23,789 nt of DNA from DASUMF01 sp040510575 (GTDB taxonomy: Bacteria > Actinomycetota > Acidimicrobiia > IMCC26256 > DASPTH01), in assembly GCA_040510575.1 (NCBI GenBank), contig JBEVIU010000087.1:1-23789 (forward strand). Direction: 5' to 3'. A model generated the notes under the pieces. It was not told the DNA's origin and searched no databases. It worked only from the letters and a program-made list of their open reading frames with translations. This document shows positions 1 through 6,641 of this stretch, one piece after another. The position numbers and the translations under genes are program-made. How positions within the stretch are numbered: position 1 is the first letter of the stretch; every line of letters begins with the position of its first letter.

Positions 1-209
1 CCAACCCCGACGACTACGAGCGGATCGGCGTCGACGACACGATCGACATCGTCGGGCTCGCCGATCTCGCGGGCGGTCGACCGGTCACAGTCCGGATCCA
101 TCACGCCAACGGCTCGATCGACGAGATCCTCACGACCCACACCATGAGCGACGAGCACATCGCCTGGTTCCGCGCGGGGTCCGCGCTCAACGTGCTGCGC
201 GGCGACTGA
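1..209 (+). CDS. Aconitate hydratase, C-terminal end (partial, 5' end outside window)
   Basis: The first complete codon is at base 3; 68 residues are visible before the TGA at 207-209. The tail reads WFRAGSALNVLRGD, preceded by a segment of the form EILTTHTMSDEHIAW. This matches the end of mitochondrial-type aconitases (WFRAGSALNRM...) and not the usual E. coli AcnA or AcnB ends. The enzyme isomerises citrate to isocitrate with a [4Fe-4S] cluster in the TCA cycle. The visible part belongs to the swivelling C-terminal domain 4, so cluster-ligand cysteines cannot be checked. It converges on the radical SAM gene with no spacer: its stop ends at 209 and the opposing stop begins at 210. The family call is secure; the exact subfamily is less so because only the tail is present. 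Confidence 0.85.
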   Translation, partial: NPDDYERIGVDDTIDIVGLADLAGGRPVTVRIHHANGSIDEILTTHTMSDEHIAWFRAGSALNVLRGD

Positions 210-1544
210 TCAGGACGCGCTGACCGCGCCGAGCTGCGCGGTCGTCGGCTCGGCGCAGCAGAACCAGCTCTCGCTCAGCCGCGGCCGATCGGTGGTGACC
301 CCCGTGAGGTCGACCGGCAGTGCGCCAGCGGCAGCGCGCACGAGCCGGTAGGTCTCCGTGATCGCGTCGTCGCGCGCAAGGCTCGCTTCGACGAGTGCGG
401 CAAGGGTGAGCTGCAGCTCGTCCATCTCCGGATCGGCCGGCGCCCACGAGTAGCCGAGGCGATCGGCATCCCACCCGCCGAGGTGCTCGGCCATTTCCGG
501 ATGATCGAGGAGCAACGAGCCCTCGGGCAGGAGCAGCCGGATCGTGTACTGCACCGGATCGACGCTGCCGACGAGATCGTGCGCGTGCACGAAGTCGAGG
601 AGGTCGGTGAGCTGTTCGCGCGTGGTCCACGGCGTGAACGGGAGGAACGACGGGCGCACGTCGATGCCGTGTGCGCGCAGCAGCTCGACGGCCTCGGCGG
701 CTTCGGCGGTCGTGTGGCCCTTGTCGAGGCGCTCGAGCGTGGCGTCGTCGACCGATTCGAACGCGGAGACGACGAACACGCATCCCTGCGCCGCGAGCTC
801 CGGCCACAGGTCGCGGTGGCGCAGCACGTGCTCGACCTTCACGGTGCAGTCGAACGTGACCGTCGGGTGCGCCGCGTGCATCGCTCGCACGATCCGCCGC
901 GCGTGCTCCGGCGCGTTGAGGAAGTCCGGGTCGCCGAACGTGAGGTGCGTGGCGCCGCCAACCACCAGCTGATCGACGTCGGCGAGGACGGAGCGCTCGT
1001 CCTGGACCCGGACGCGACCCCCGTAGACCACGGGGACCGGGCAGTGCCGGCAGGTGTGCGCGCAGCCGCGCGTGGTCTCGACCGATCCGACCACGCGGAG
1101 CTCGGTGCCGTCGACCAGATGCGTGTACCGCTCGAGCGGCGGCAAGGACGCGCGGTCTGGGAGCGGCGTCGCCGACGCGGTGGGGCGTCCGAGATCGATC
1201 GTCGAACCGGTGACGCCGCCCTCCACCCACTCGACGAGCTCGACGTCGTACTCGCCGCCGATCGTGCGATCGGCGACGTCGGCGCACAGGTGGGCGTAGA
1301 GGCCGTAGCAGCACGTCGGCGCCCCGACCGTGGTGGCGAGCTCGCGGGCAAGGCGCGCCGCGGTGTGCATCGGCACGGAGAAGGCGATCCGGTCGGCCCA
1401 CTCGGCCCACTCGACCTGCCACGGGTCGATCGACGTGTCGAGCTGCCGCACCTCGTGACCCCGCTCGCGTAGCTGGGCGGCCGGGCGCGCCAGGTTCACC
1501 GGCTGATGACCGAGCTCGTAGGTCGACACGAGGAGCACGCGCAC
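210..1544 (-). CDS. CCAEP-tail radical SAM protein with N-terminal B12-binding-like domain
   Basis: A 444-residue protein if it begins at the GTG at 1544, whose product opens RVLLVSTYELGH, the first beta strand of a cobalamin-binding-like fold. Longer starts would run into the upstream gene. Residues 1-110 form the B12-binding-like domain, without an obvious DxHxxG motif. The radical SAM 4Fe-4S motif CxxxCxxC is C161, C165 and C168. The C-terminus carries WFCCAEPT with C429 and C430, 14 residues from the end. From memory this is the hallmark of the CUAEP/CCAEP-tail radical SAM (seleno)protein family, in which the second cysteine can be selenocysteine. Here both codons are TGC (255-260), so this is the cysteine form. 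It lies 25 bases downstream of the ATP-grasp gene and is probably co-transcribed. The substrate is unknown, and no small precursor peptide gene is evident nearby. Confidence 0.88.
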   Translation of the reverse strand: MRVLLVSTYELGHQPVNLARPAAQLRERGHEVRQLDTSIDPWQVEWAEWADRIAFSVPMHTAARLARELATTVGAPTCCYGLYAHLCADVADRTIGGEYDVELVEWVEGGVTGSTIDLGRPTASATPLPDRASLPPLERYTHLVDGTELRVVGSVETTRGCAHTCRHCPVPVVYGGRVRVQDERSVLADVDQLVVGGATHLTFGDPDFLNAPEHARRIVRAMHAAHPTVTFDCTVKVEHVLRHRDLWPELAAQGCVFVVSAFESVDDATLERLDKGHTTAEAAEAVELLRAHGIDVRPSFLPFTPWTTREQLTDLLDFVHAHDLVGSVDPVQYTIRLLLPEGSLLLDHPEMAEHLGGWDADRLGYSWAPADPEMDELQLTLAALVEASLARDDAITETYRLVRAAAGALPVDLTGVTTDRPRLSESWFCCAEPTTAQLGAVSAS

Positions 1545-1569
1545 CCGTCGCAGGGTAGCGAGCGGTGCG

Positions 1570-2778
1570 TCAGACGGGTTCGGTGATGACCACGTCGAGC
1601 GCGGCGTGCGCGGCACGCAGCGAGGCTTCGACCTCGGCTGGGGTCGAACCCTTGGCGAACAGGAAGCCGAGGTAGCGGTCGCCCTCTGGTAGCGGCTCGA
1701 CGACCCGTCCGCGCGGGATGGTGATCTCGAGGCCCGTGATCCCGGGCACCGACCGTGCCGCATCCTGGCCGCGCACCTCGTCGAGGATCCCGCCGGTCCG
1801 GATGGGCAACATCATCACGCCGGACGCGTCGAGCTCGCGTGCCGCGTGATCCACCGGCATGCCGAGCGCGTGTCGCAGGATGAGCTCCTCGAGTGCGATC
1901 CCCGCACCGAAGCGCAGCGTGCGCGAGCAGAGCCCTCCGATCGAGCGCGCCGCGATCTCGATGAGCGACACGTGACTGCCGTCGATTCGCAGCTCCGCGT
2001 GCACCGGGCCGTCGGTGATCCCGATCGCGCGTGCCGCCAGCGCGGTGACGTGTGAGACCCGGGTCACGAGCTCGTCGGCGAGGCGCGACGGCGTCACGTA
2101 GATCGTCTCTTCGAAGTACGGACCGACGAGTGGGTCGGGCTTGTCGAACACCGCGAGCACCTCGAAGCCGTCGCCGCCGCGCGCCAGCGCCTCGACTGCG
2201 ACTTCGAACCCCGGCACGTACTGCTCCACGATGAGCGGTCCGTCGACCATCGCGCGGATCCGACGCGCCGCCGCTTCCGCTGCTTCCGCGTCGTCGGCGC
2301 GGATCACACCGCGGCTGGCGGAGAGTCCGACGGGCTTCACCACGACCGGCCAGCCGAGCTCGCCAGCGAGGCGGGCGACGTCGTCGGGGTGGGACGCGAC
2401 GCGGTGCTCGGGCTGCGCGACGCCGGCCTCCGCGAGGAGCGCGCGCATGAGTGCCTTGTCGCGAGTCGCAGCGACGGCACGCGGATCGGTGTGCACGAGG
2501 CCGAGCTGCTCCCCCGCGAGGGCGGCCACTTCGACGCCCCGCTCGTCGACCGCAACCACGGCGTCGATTGGCGCGCGGGCGTGGAGGGCGATGATCGCCG
2601 CCGCCCCTGCCTCGCGATCCGAGAGTGGGACCACCACGGCACGGTCGCCCATGTCGCGGGCCATCGCCTGGCGGTGCTCCGACCCGACGACCACCTCGAC
2701 GCCCAGACGAGTTGCGGCGGCAAGGAAATCGGGCGCCCGGTAGGTGCTGGTGGGCAGCAGGAGGAGAACCCGGGGCAT
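1570..2778 (-). CDS. ATP-grasp domain protein, partner of the CCAEP-tail radical SAM protein
   Basis: A 402-residue protein; the ATG at 2778 is chosen because it opens with the hydrophobic strand MPRVLLLLPT. An ATG 42 bases further upstream would overlap the divergent gene. The order is an N-terminal pre-ATP-grasp domain (1-105), then ATP-grasp. That domain has the nucleotide-binding lysine in WPVVVKP (K148), the hinge strand LIVEQYVPG (181-190, E185), and the metal-binding segment HAELRID (260-266) with LIEIAARSIGG (272-282). Such enzymes activate a carboxylate with ATP to an acyl phosphate and join it to an amine or thiol. The layout resembles carnosine-synthase or BtrJ-like ligases, not purine or biotin enzymes. 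It is the first gene of a two-gene operon with the radical SAM protein, so the pair may build or modify one small molecule or peptide. The substrate is unknown. Confidence 0.85.
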   Translation of the reverse strand: MPRVLLLLPTSTYRAPDFLAAATRLGVEVVVGSEHRQAMARDMGDRAVVVPLSDREAGAAAIIALHARAPIDAVVAVDERGVEVAALAGEQLGLVHTDPRAVAATRDKALMRALLAEAGVAQPEHRVASHPDDVARLAGELGWPVVVKPVGLSASRGVIRADDAEAAEAAARRIRAMVDGPLIVEQYVPGFEVAVEALARGGDGFEVLAVFDKPDPLVGPYFEETIYVTPSRLADELVTRVSHVTALAARAIGITDGPVHAELRIDGSHVSLIEIAARSIGGLCSRTLRFGAGIALEELILRHALGMPVDHAARELDASGVMMLPIRTGGILDEVRGQDAARSVPGITGLEITIPRGRVVEPLPEGDRYLGFLFAKGSTPAEVEASLRAAHAALDVVITEPV

Positions 2779-2783
2779 GGTCG

Positions 2784-2789
2784 TATCAT
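2784..2789 (+). promoter_or_regulatory. Probable leaderless -10 element of the NfuA-like gene
   Basis: TATCAT is followed by GACGCG and the ATG at 2796. There is no purine-rich ribosome-binding sequence in the gap, so transcription would begin at or next to the start codon. Confidence 0.55.
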
Positions 2790-2790
2790 G
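2785..2790 (-). promoter_or_regulatory. Probable leaderless -10 element of the ATP-grasp gene
   Basis: CATGAT on the minus strand is followed by 6 bases and the ATG at 2778. It keeps the A and final T of the TANNNT consensus but not the first T, so it is the weakest member of the set. It overlaps the divergent -10 element by five bases. Confidence 0.4.
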
Positions 2791-2795
2791 ACGCG

Positions 2796-3440
2796 ATGGA
2801 CGACGAGAACGTGACCCCATTGCTCACGATCACTCCCGACGCGATCGCGAAGGTGATCGAGGTGCGCGCGGCCGAGCCTGATCCCGAGGCTCACGTGCTC
2901 TGGGTCGAGGTCGACGGTGAGTCGAACGGTGCTTTCACGTACTTGATGGAGTTCCGCCGTGCCGCGGAGCTCGGTGACGACGTCGCGATCCTGCACCACG
3001 ACGACCTGTCCGTCGCGGTACCTCCCGAGAGCGTCGACAAGCTCCGTGGCGCGACGCTCGAGCTGTCGGGTGGCGGGATGGTGATGCAGAACCCGAACCG
3101 TCCGGAGATCGCGTCACCGTTCTCCGGCCACCGCGACCCCGACGCGCCGCCGCCCGATCTCACCGGTGAGGTTCCCCAGCGCGTGTTGCAGGTGCTCGAG
3201 GAGCAGATCAACCCCGCGCTCGCGACGCACGGCGGCTACGCCGAGCTCGTCGCGGTGGAGGACTCGATCGCGTACCTCCGCATGGCTGGTGGCTGCCAGG
3301 GGTGCGGGATGGCCGCAGTCACGTTGAGTCAGGGCATCGAGGTCGCGATCCTCGACAGCGTGCCGGAGATCACCGAGATCATCGACGTCACCGACCACGC
3401 ATCGGGCGCCAACCCGTACTACGAAGCCGCGAAGAAGTAG
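2796..3440 (+). CDS. NfuA-like Fe-S cluster carrier (degenerate A-type domain plus NifU C-terminal domain)
   Basis: A 214-residue protein with the NfuA domain order. Residues 8-105 form a HesB/IscA-type fold that lacks the A-type carrier cysteines. Residues 125-200 form a NifU C-terminal domain with the cluster-binding CxxC in GGCQGCG (C167, C170). NfuA proteins hold a [4Fe-4S] cluster between two subunits and pass it to apo-enzymes such as aconitase. The start is the ATG at 2796, which leaves 17 bases to the divergent ATP-grasp start; open frame further upstream lies inside that gene. Its stop is one base from the stop of the convergent DUF169 gene. A desulfurase, a SufR-like regulator and Mrp lie within 4 kb, supporting an Fe-S role. 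It lacks clear promoter space, apart from the overlapping divergent -10 elements. Confidence 0.9.
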   Translation: MDDENVTPLLTITPDAIAKVIEVRAAEPDPEAHVLWVEVDGESNGAFTYLMEFRRAAELGDDVAILHHDDLSVAVPPESVDKLRGATLELSGGGMVMQNPNRPEIASPFSGHRDPDAPPPDLTGEVPQRVLQVLEEQINPALATHGGYAELVAVEDSIAYLRMAGGCQGCGMAAVTLSQGIEVAILDSVPEITEIIDVTDHASGANPYYEAAKK

Positions 3441-3441
3441 C

Positions 3442-4164
3442 TCAGGCGAAGCGGCGGGCGTCGTCGGCGGCGTACTTCGCGACCAGCGAGTCGGCGGCGG
3501 CGTTGCGCTGCACGGAGGCGACGATCTCGCCGAGCTGCTCGGCGGGGAGCGCACACGTCATCTCCGTGGGCTGCATGCCCGTGCGCACACGGCTGAGGGC
3601 GCACCCCACACTCGCGGCGGGCACCCGCTCCTCCTTGGCCACCGCGACGATGTGGCACTGCGGCTTGCCCTCGATGCGCAGGCCCGGCACGGCGTCGGAG
3701 AGCACCATCAGCTGACGTCCGTTCACGCGCAGGAAGACCACATCGGGATCGACGGGCGTGTCGGCGAGTGGTCCGTAGATCACGGTGCCGGGGCGGTCGT
3801 GCACCACCGGGATCTGGGGCACGACGTCCATCGAGACCCAGCCCGACTCGAGCAGTGCGGCCACGTCGGAGTTGCCGGCGACCTCGTCGAGCGTCTTGAA
3901 CCCGTGCGTGAGGCTCCCGACGCTGCAGTTGCCGTGATCCTCGGCGACGGTGCTGAACGTGCGCTCGGCCGCCTTGATCCAGAACACACACCCCGCGGCC
4001 ACCCGACCGGTACGGCCGTCGGCGAGCGCGTCGGGCATCGGCTCCTCGAACGGCTCGACACCCTCGGGTGCAGTGTCGGTGAAGGTGATCGCGAGCGGCG
4101 GGGTGGCGAGGTGCAGCTCGTCGACGAGGGTCGCAGCGAGCTCGGGCCAGTTCTGCGTGGTCAT
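3442..4164 (-). CDS. DUF169 family protein, cysteine-rich
   Basis: A 240-residue soluble protein that I recognise as DUF169, a family with no established biochemical function. It contains five cysteines: C59 (AAGCVFW), C80 (HGNCSVG), C170 (KPQCH), C188 (SVGCALSR) and C204 (EMTCALP). They are spread through otherwise well-conserved-looking blocks, which invites the idea of a metal or Fe-S site; that is inference. The start at ATG 4164 opens MTTQNWPELA. It lies just beyond the stop of the VOC gene, and the same TAG stop begins a TAGGCT hexamer 7 bases before the ATG, so the gene may have its own leaderless promoter inside the operon. It is the last gene of the minus-strand run that begins with a SufR-like regulator and a cysteine desulfurase. 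Confidence 0.82.
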   Translation of the reverse strand: MTTQNWPELAATLVDELHLATPPLAITFTDTAPEGVEPFEEPMPDALADGRTGRVAAGCVFWIKAAERTFSTVAEDHGNCSVGSLTHGFKTLDEVAGNSDVAALLESGWVSMDVVPQIPVVHDRPGTVIYGPLADTPVDPDVVFLRVNGRQLMVLSDAVPGLRIEGKPQCHIVAVAKEERVPAASVGCALSRVRTGMQPTEMTCALPAEQLGEIVASVQRNAAADSLVAKYAADDARRFA

Positions 4165-4171
4165 GCCGCGG

Positions 4172-4177
4172 AGCCTA
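4172..4177 (-). promoter_or_regulatory. Possible internal leaderless -10 element of the DUF169 gene
   Basis: TAGGCT lies 7 bases before the ATG at 4164. Its TAG is the stop codon of the preceding VOC gene, so the element exists inside a likely operon and may give extra expression of the last gene. Confidence 0.4.
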
Positions 4178-4654
4178 CCGGGCGGCGCGACTCCCGAACC
4201 GAGCGACCTCGGCGTCGATGTCGAGTGGCTCGACGATGCCGTGGTGCTCGTAGTCGCCCCACGCTTCGCGCGGCACGCTCCACACCACTTCGAACTCGTT
4301 GCCGTCGGGATCGCGGGCGTACAACGACTTGCTGACTCCGTGGTCGCTCTGCCCGACCAGCGCACCGAGCTCGACGAGGTGGGTGCGTGCCTCTGCGAGC
4401 GCCTCGATGGTCGGCACCTCCCACGCCAGGTGGTAGAGGCCGACGCGGCGGGGTGCGAGCGGTGCGGCCTCCGGACCCACGGAGAAGAGGCCGAGGTCAT
4501 GGTGGTTGGTGCCGTTGCGAGCACGGAGGAACACCGCGCTCTTGCCCATCTGCTCGACGACCTCGAAGTCGAAGGCCGCTTGGTAGAAGTCGCTCGCCAC
4601 CTGGGCGTCGCGGACGTAGAGCACGGCATGGTTGATTCGTGTGGCGGGGATCAT
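4175..4654 (-). CDS. VOC (glyoxalase/bleomycin-resistance/extradiol dioxygenase fold) family protein
   Basis: A 159-residue protein of the vicinal-oxygen-chelate superfamily. Two beta-alpha-beta-beta-beta modules are visible: INHAVLYVRD at the N-terminus and VGLYHLAWEV near residue 71. It ends with DPDGNEFEVVW. Likely metal ligands are H9, H75 and E122, a dioxygenase-like or glyoxalase-like set. Its closest look is to catechol-2,3-dioxygenase-like or general glyoxalase proteins, but the substrate cannot be read from sequence. The ATG at 4654 overlaps the desulfurase stop in an ATGA arrangement, so translation is coupled to the upstream gene. A role in sulfur or Fe-S handling is possible from position only. 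Confidence 0.82.
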   Translation of the reverse strand: MIPATRINHAVLYVRDAQVASDFYQAAFDFEVVEQMGKSAVFLRARNGTNHHDLGLFSVGPEAAPLAPRRVGLYHLAWEVPTIEALAEARTHLVELGALVGQSDHGVSKSLYARDPDGNEFEVVWSVPREAWGDYEHHGIVEPLDIDAEVARFGSRAAR

Positions 4655-5832
4655 GTCGTTCGCAACCCCCTGAGTCGCTCGACGATTCCCGGGAACGCGT
4701 CCAGGAAGGCGTCGATGTCCGACTCGGTCGACGACCAGCCGGTGCTCGCCCGCAGCGAGCGATCGGCGTCGACCCCCATCGCGGCCAGCACCGGCGACGG
4801 CTCGAGCGTCTCACTGGAACACGACGACCCCGAGTGCACAGCGACGCCGTGCTGGTCGAGCGCGAGGAGGATGGGCTCGGCCTCCACTCCCGCCACCCCG
4901 AGGCACACGAGATGGGGGAGCGAGGCGTCGGGGTCGCCGTAGCGCTCCACACCGGGAACCTCGGTGGCGCCGGCCGCGAGCCGCGCGCTGAGGTGACGCG
5001 CCGCGGCGGCTTCGTGCGCCAGCTGGCCCGACGGACCGAGCTCAGCGGCTGCAGCACCGAAGCCCACGATTGCGCCGACGTCCTCGATGCCGCCCCTGCG
5101 GGCCCGTTCCTGGGATCCTCCGAGAACGAAGGAGGGGAACCGCATGCCGCGGCGCACCAGCAGCGCGGCTGCGCCCTTCGGTGCGCCCCACTTGTGCCCT
5201 GTCACCGAGCAGAGGTCGGCACCGAGCGCAGCGAAATCGATCGCGACGTGGCCGGCGGCCGCGCACGCGTCGATGTGCACCGCGACGTCGCGCAGACGGG
5301 CCGCCGCGATCACGTCGGTGACGGACTGCATCGTGCCGACCTCGTGGTTCGCCAGCTGCACCGACACCAGGGCGGTGGCGTCGTCGATCGCGTCGATCAC
5401 GTCGCGCGGGTCGAACCGTCCGAGACGATCGACGCCGACCTCGAGGACGTGTTCCCCGGATTCGTACTCGCGCATCTTGCTGCCGATCTCGCTGCCCATC
5501 TCACGCTTGCAGGCATCGAGCACGGCGGAGTGCTCGACCGCCGTCGTGACCACCCGGTGCTTGCCCTGTTCCGCCGCTCGTGCCCGCGCGCCGTACACCG
5601 CGGTGTTGACGGCTTCGGTGCCGCTCGACGTGAACACCACCTCACGCGGACGGGCGCCGAACAGCGCCGCAACCTGCTCACGTGCGGTCTCGATCGCCAC
5701 TCGGGTGACGCGGCCCTCCGCGTGGAGACGACCGGGGTCGCCGACGTGGTCGCGCAGGAAGGGGAGCATCGCGTCGAGCGCGGCCGGGCGGAGCGGTGAC
5801 GACGACGCGTGATCGAGGTACGCGCGCGCCAC
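4651..5832 (-). CDS. Cysteine desulfurase, NifS/IscS-type class V aminotransferase fold
   Basis: A 393-residue PLP enzyme. The PLP lysine is K214 in TGHKWGAPKG, the stacking histidine is H101 in VEHSAVLDA, and the catalytic persulfide cysteine is C338 in SGSSCSSETLEPS. The enzyme takes sulfur from cysteine as a persulfide and gives alanine; the sulfur feeds Fe-S clusters and other thio-cofactors. Length and motif order fit group I (IscS/NifS) enzymes. One oddity: the segment IDACAAAGH (187-195) has alanine at 191, where IscS carries the glutamine (DATQ) that contacts the PLP ring oxygen. The GTG start at 5832 lies four bases after the SufR-like stop, and its stop overlaps the VOC start, so this is an operon. 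It may serve a cluster or cofactor system other than the main SUF pathway. Confidence 0.9.
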   Translation of the reverse strand: MARAYLDHASSSPLRPAALDAMLPFLRDHVGDPGRLHAEGRVTRVAIETAREQVAALFGARPREVVFTSSGTEAVNTAVYGARARAAEQGKHRVVTTAVEHSAVLDACKREMGSEIGSKMREYESGEHVLEVGVDRLGRFDPRDVIDAIDDATALVSVQLANHEVGTMQSVTDVIAAARLRDVAVHIDACAAAGHVAIDFAALGADLCSVTGHKWGAPKGAAALLVRRGMRFPSFVLGGSQERARRGGIEDVGAIVGFGAAAAELGPSGQLAHEAAAARHLSARLAAGATEVPGVERYGDPDASLPHLVCLGVAGVEAEPILLALDQHGVAVHSGSSCSSETLEPSPVLAAMGVDADRSLRASTGWSSTESDIDAFLDAFPGIVERLRGLRTT

Positions 5833-5836
5833 GGTG

Positions 5837-6595
5837 TCAGACGCGGGCGACGCAGCGATCGCCGCCGTCGGGGCGACTTGTCTCGAAGTGCGGTGAGGTC
5901 TCGCCGTAGAGGCCGGCGAGCATGCCGCGGATCATCCCGCGATCGAGCGCGCACACCACGTGCGGGTACCGAGTCGCGGTCTCGCCGAAGGGGCAGCACT
6001 CCGACACGATCGCCAGGCTGTTGCCACGCGCTTCGGTGTGGGCCGCGAAGCCGTGCGCGGTGAGCGCCTCCGCGACGGCGCCGAGCGCAGCGCGTACCGA
6101 GCGGTGCCCTTCGGTGGGATCGATGCGGTCGGCGAGCTGGACCCCGTACTGGAAGCCCACTTCGTCGGCCAGCGCTTCGGCCTGCTCGTGCCCCAGCGCG
6201 TCGAGCGCACCCGCGAGGAGTCGCGACAACAGATCGTCGTGCTTGAGGGGCAGCGCGAGGGTCGCGTCGAGCGGGCCCGCGTGGTATCGCTTCGATGGGC
6301 GGCCGGCCGCGCGAGCGGGATCGCCAGGGGCGCGGCCCACCTCCACGAAGAGGTAGCCACCACCGGTGAGCTTCTCGAGGTGGTGACGGGCGACGTTGGC
6401 GTGCAGCGTGAACCTCTCCGCGACTTCGCTCGCGGTCGCGCCGACGTCGCCGCTGTCGCGCACGAAGAGGTAGATCTCGCGCCGGGTCGGATCGCCAAAG
6501 GCGCTGGTGACGGCGCTGACGACCGAGTTGAACTCGTCGGCGGAAAGCCCGGGATCGGTGACGGAGCCATCCGGCTGCAGGGATTCACGAGCCAC
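5837..6595 (-). CDS. SufR-like ArsR/winged-helix regulator with C-terminal cysteines
   Basis: A 252-residue regulator starting at the GTG at 6595. Residues 25-85 form a winged helix of the ArsR/SufR type: FGDPTRREIYLFV, then ATASEVAERF and VARHHLEKL, then a wing GGGYLFVEV. The C-terminal half has cysteines in ECCPFG, HVVCALD and RCVARV. The spacing resembles SufR, which senses Fe-S status through a cluster bound by C-terminal cysteines. SufR proteins typically repress their own Fe-S assembly operon. Here the gene leads the desulfurase-VOC-DUF169 run and faces mrp divergently across 46 bases that hold a short perfect palindrome. It should be an Fe-S or redox sensor controlling one or both units, although exact ligand identity is inferred. 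Confidence 0.85.
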   Translation of the reverse strand: MARESLQPDGSVTDPGLSADEFNSVVSAVTSAFGDPTRREIYLFVRDSGDVGATASEVAERFTLHANVARHHLEKLTGGGYLFVEVGRAPGDPARAAGRPSKRYHAGPLDATLALPLKHDDLLSRLLAGALDALGHEQAEALADEVGFQYGVQLADRIDPTEGHRSVRAALGAVAEALTAHGFAAHTEARGNSLAIVSECCPFGETATRYPHVVCALDRGMIRGMLAGLYGETSPHFETSRPDGGDRCVARV

Positions 6596-6601
6596 GGCCC
6601 T

Positions 6602-6607
6602 ATTCTA
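6602..6607 (-). promoter_or_regulatory. Leaderless -10 element of the SufR-like operon
   Basis: TAGAAT, close to the ideal TATAAT, is followed by AGGGCC and the GTG at 6595. No ribosome-binding sequence fits the gap. Confidence 0.6.
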
Positions 6608-6608
6608 C

Positions 6609-6620
6609 CTACGCCCGTAG
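6609..6620. promoter_or_regulatory. Candidate operator: perfect inverted repeat CTACG-N2-CGTAG
   Basis: The palindrome lies directly upstream of the TAGAAT element in the divergent sufR-like/mrp intergenic region. A dimeric winged-helix regulator bound there would cover the promoter of its own gene and probably that of mrp. Arms are only 5 bp, so chance cannot be excluded. Confidence 0.4.
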
Positions 6621-6631
6621 TGGAAATGTCT

Positions 6632-6636
6632 GGAGG
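6632..6636 (+). promoter_or_regulatory. Shine-Dalgarno sequence of mrp
   Basis: GGAGG followed by 5 bases and the GTG at 6642 fixes that start codon. It marks mrp as a leadered gene, unlike its divergent neighbour. Confidence 0.7.
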
Positions 6637-6641
6637 CGCGA

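Noticed and set aside
255..260. Selenocysteine at the CCAEP tail
   Set aside because: Both codons are TGC; no in-frame TGA is present before the true stop, so this copy is the cysteine form.
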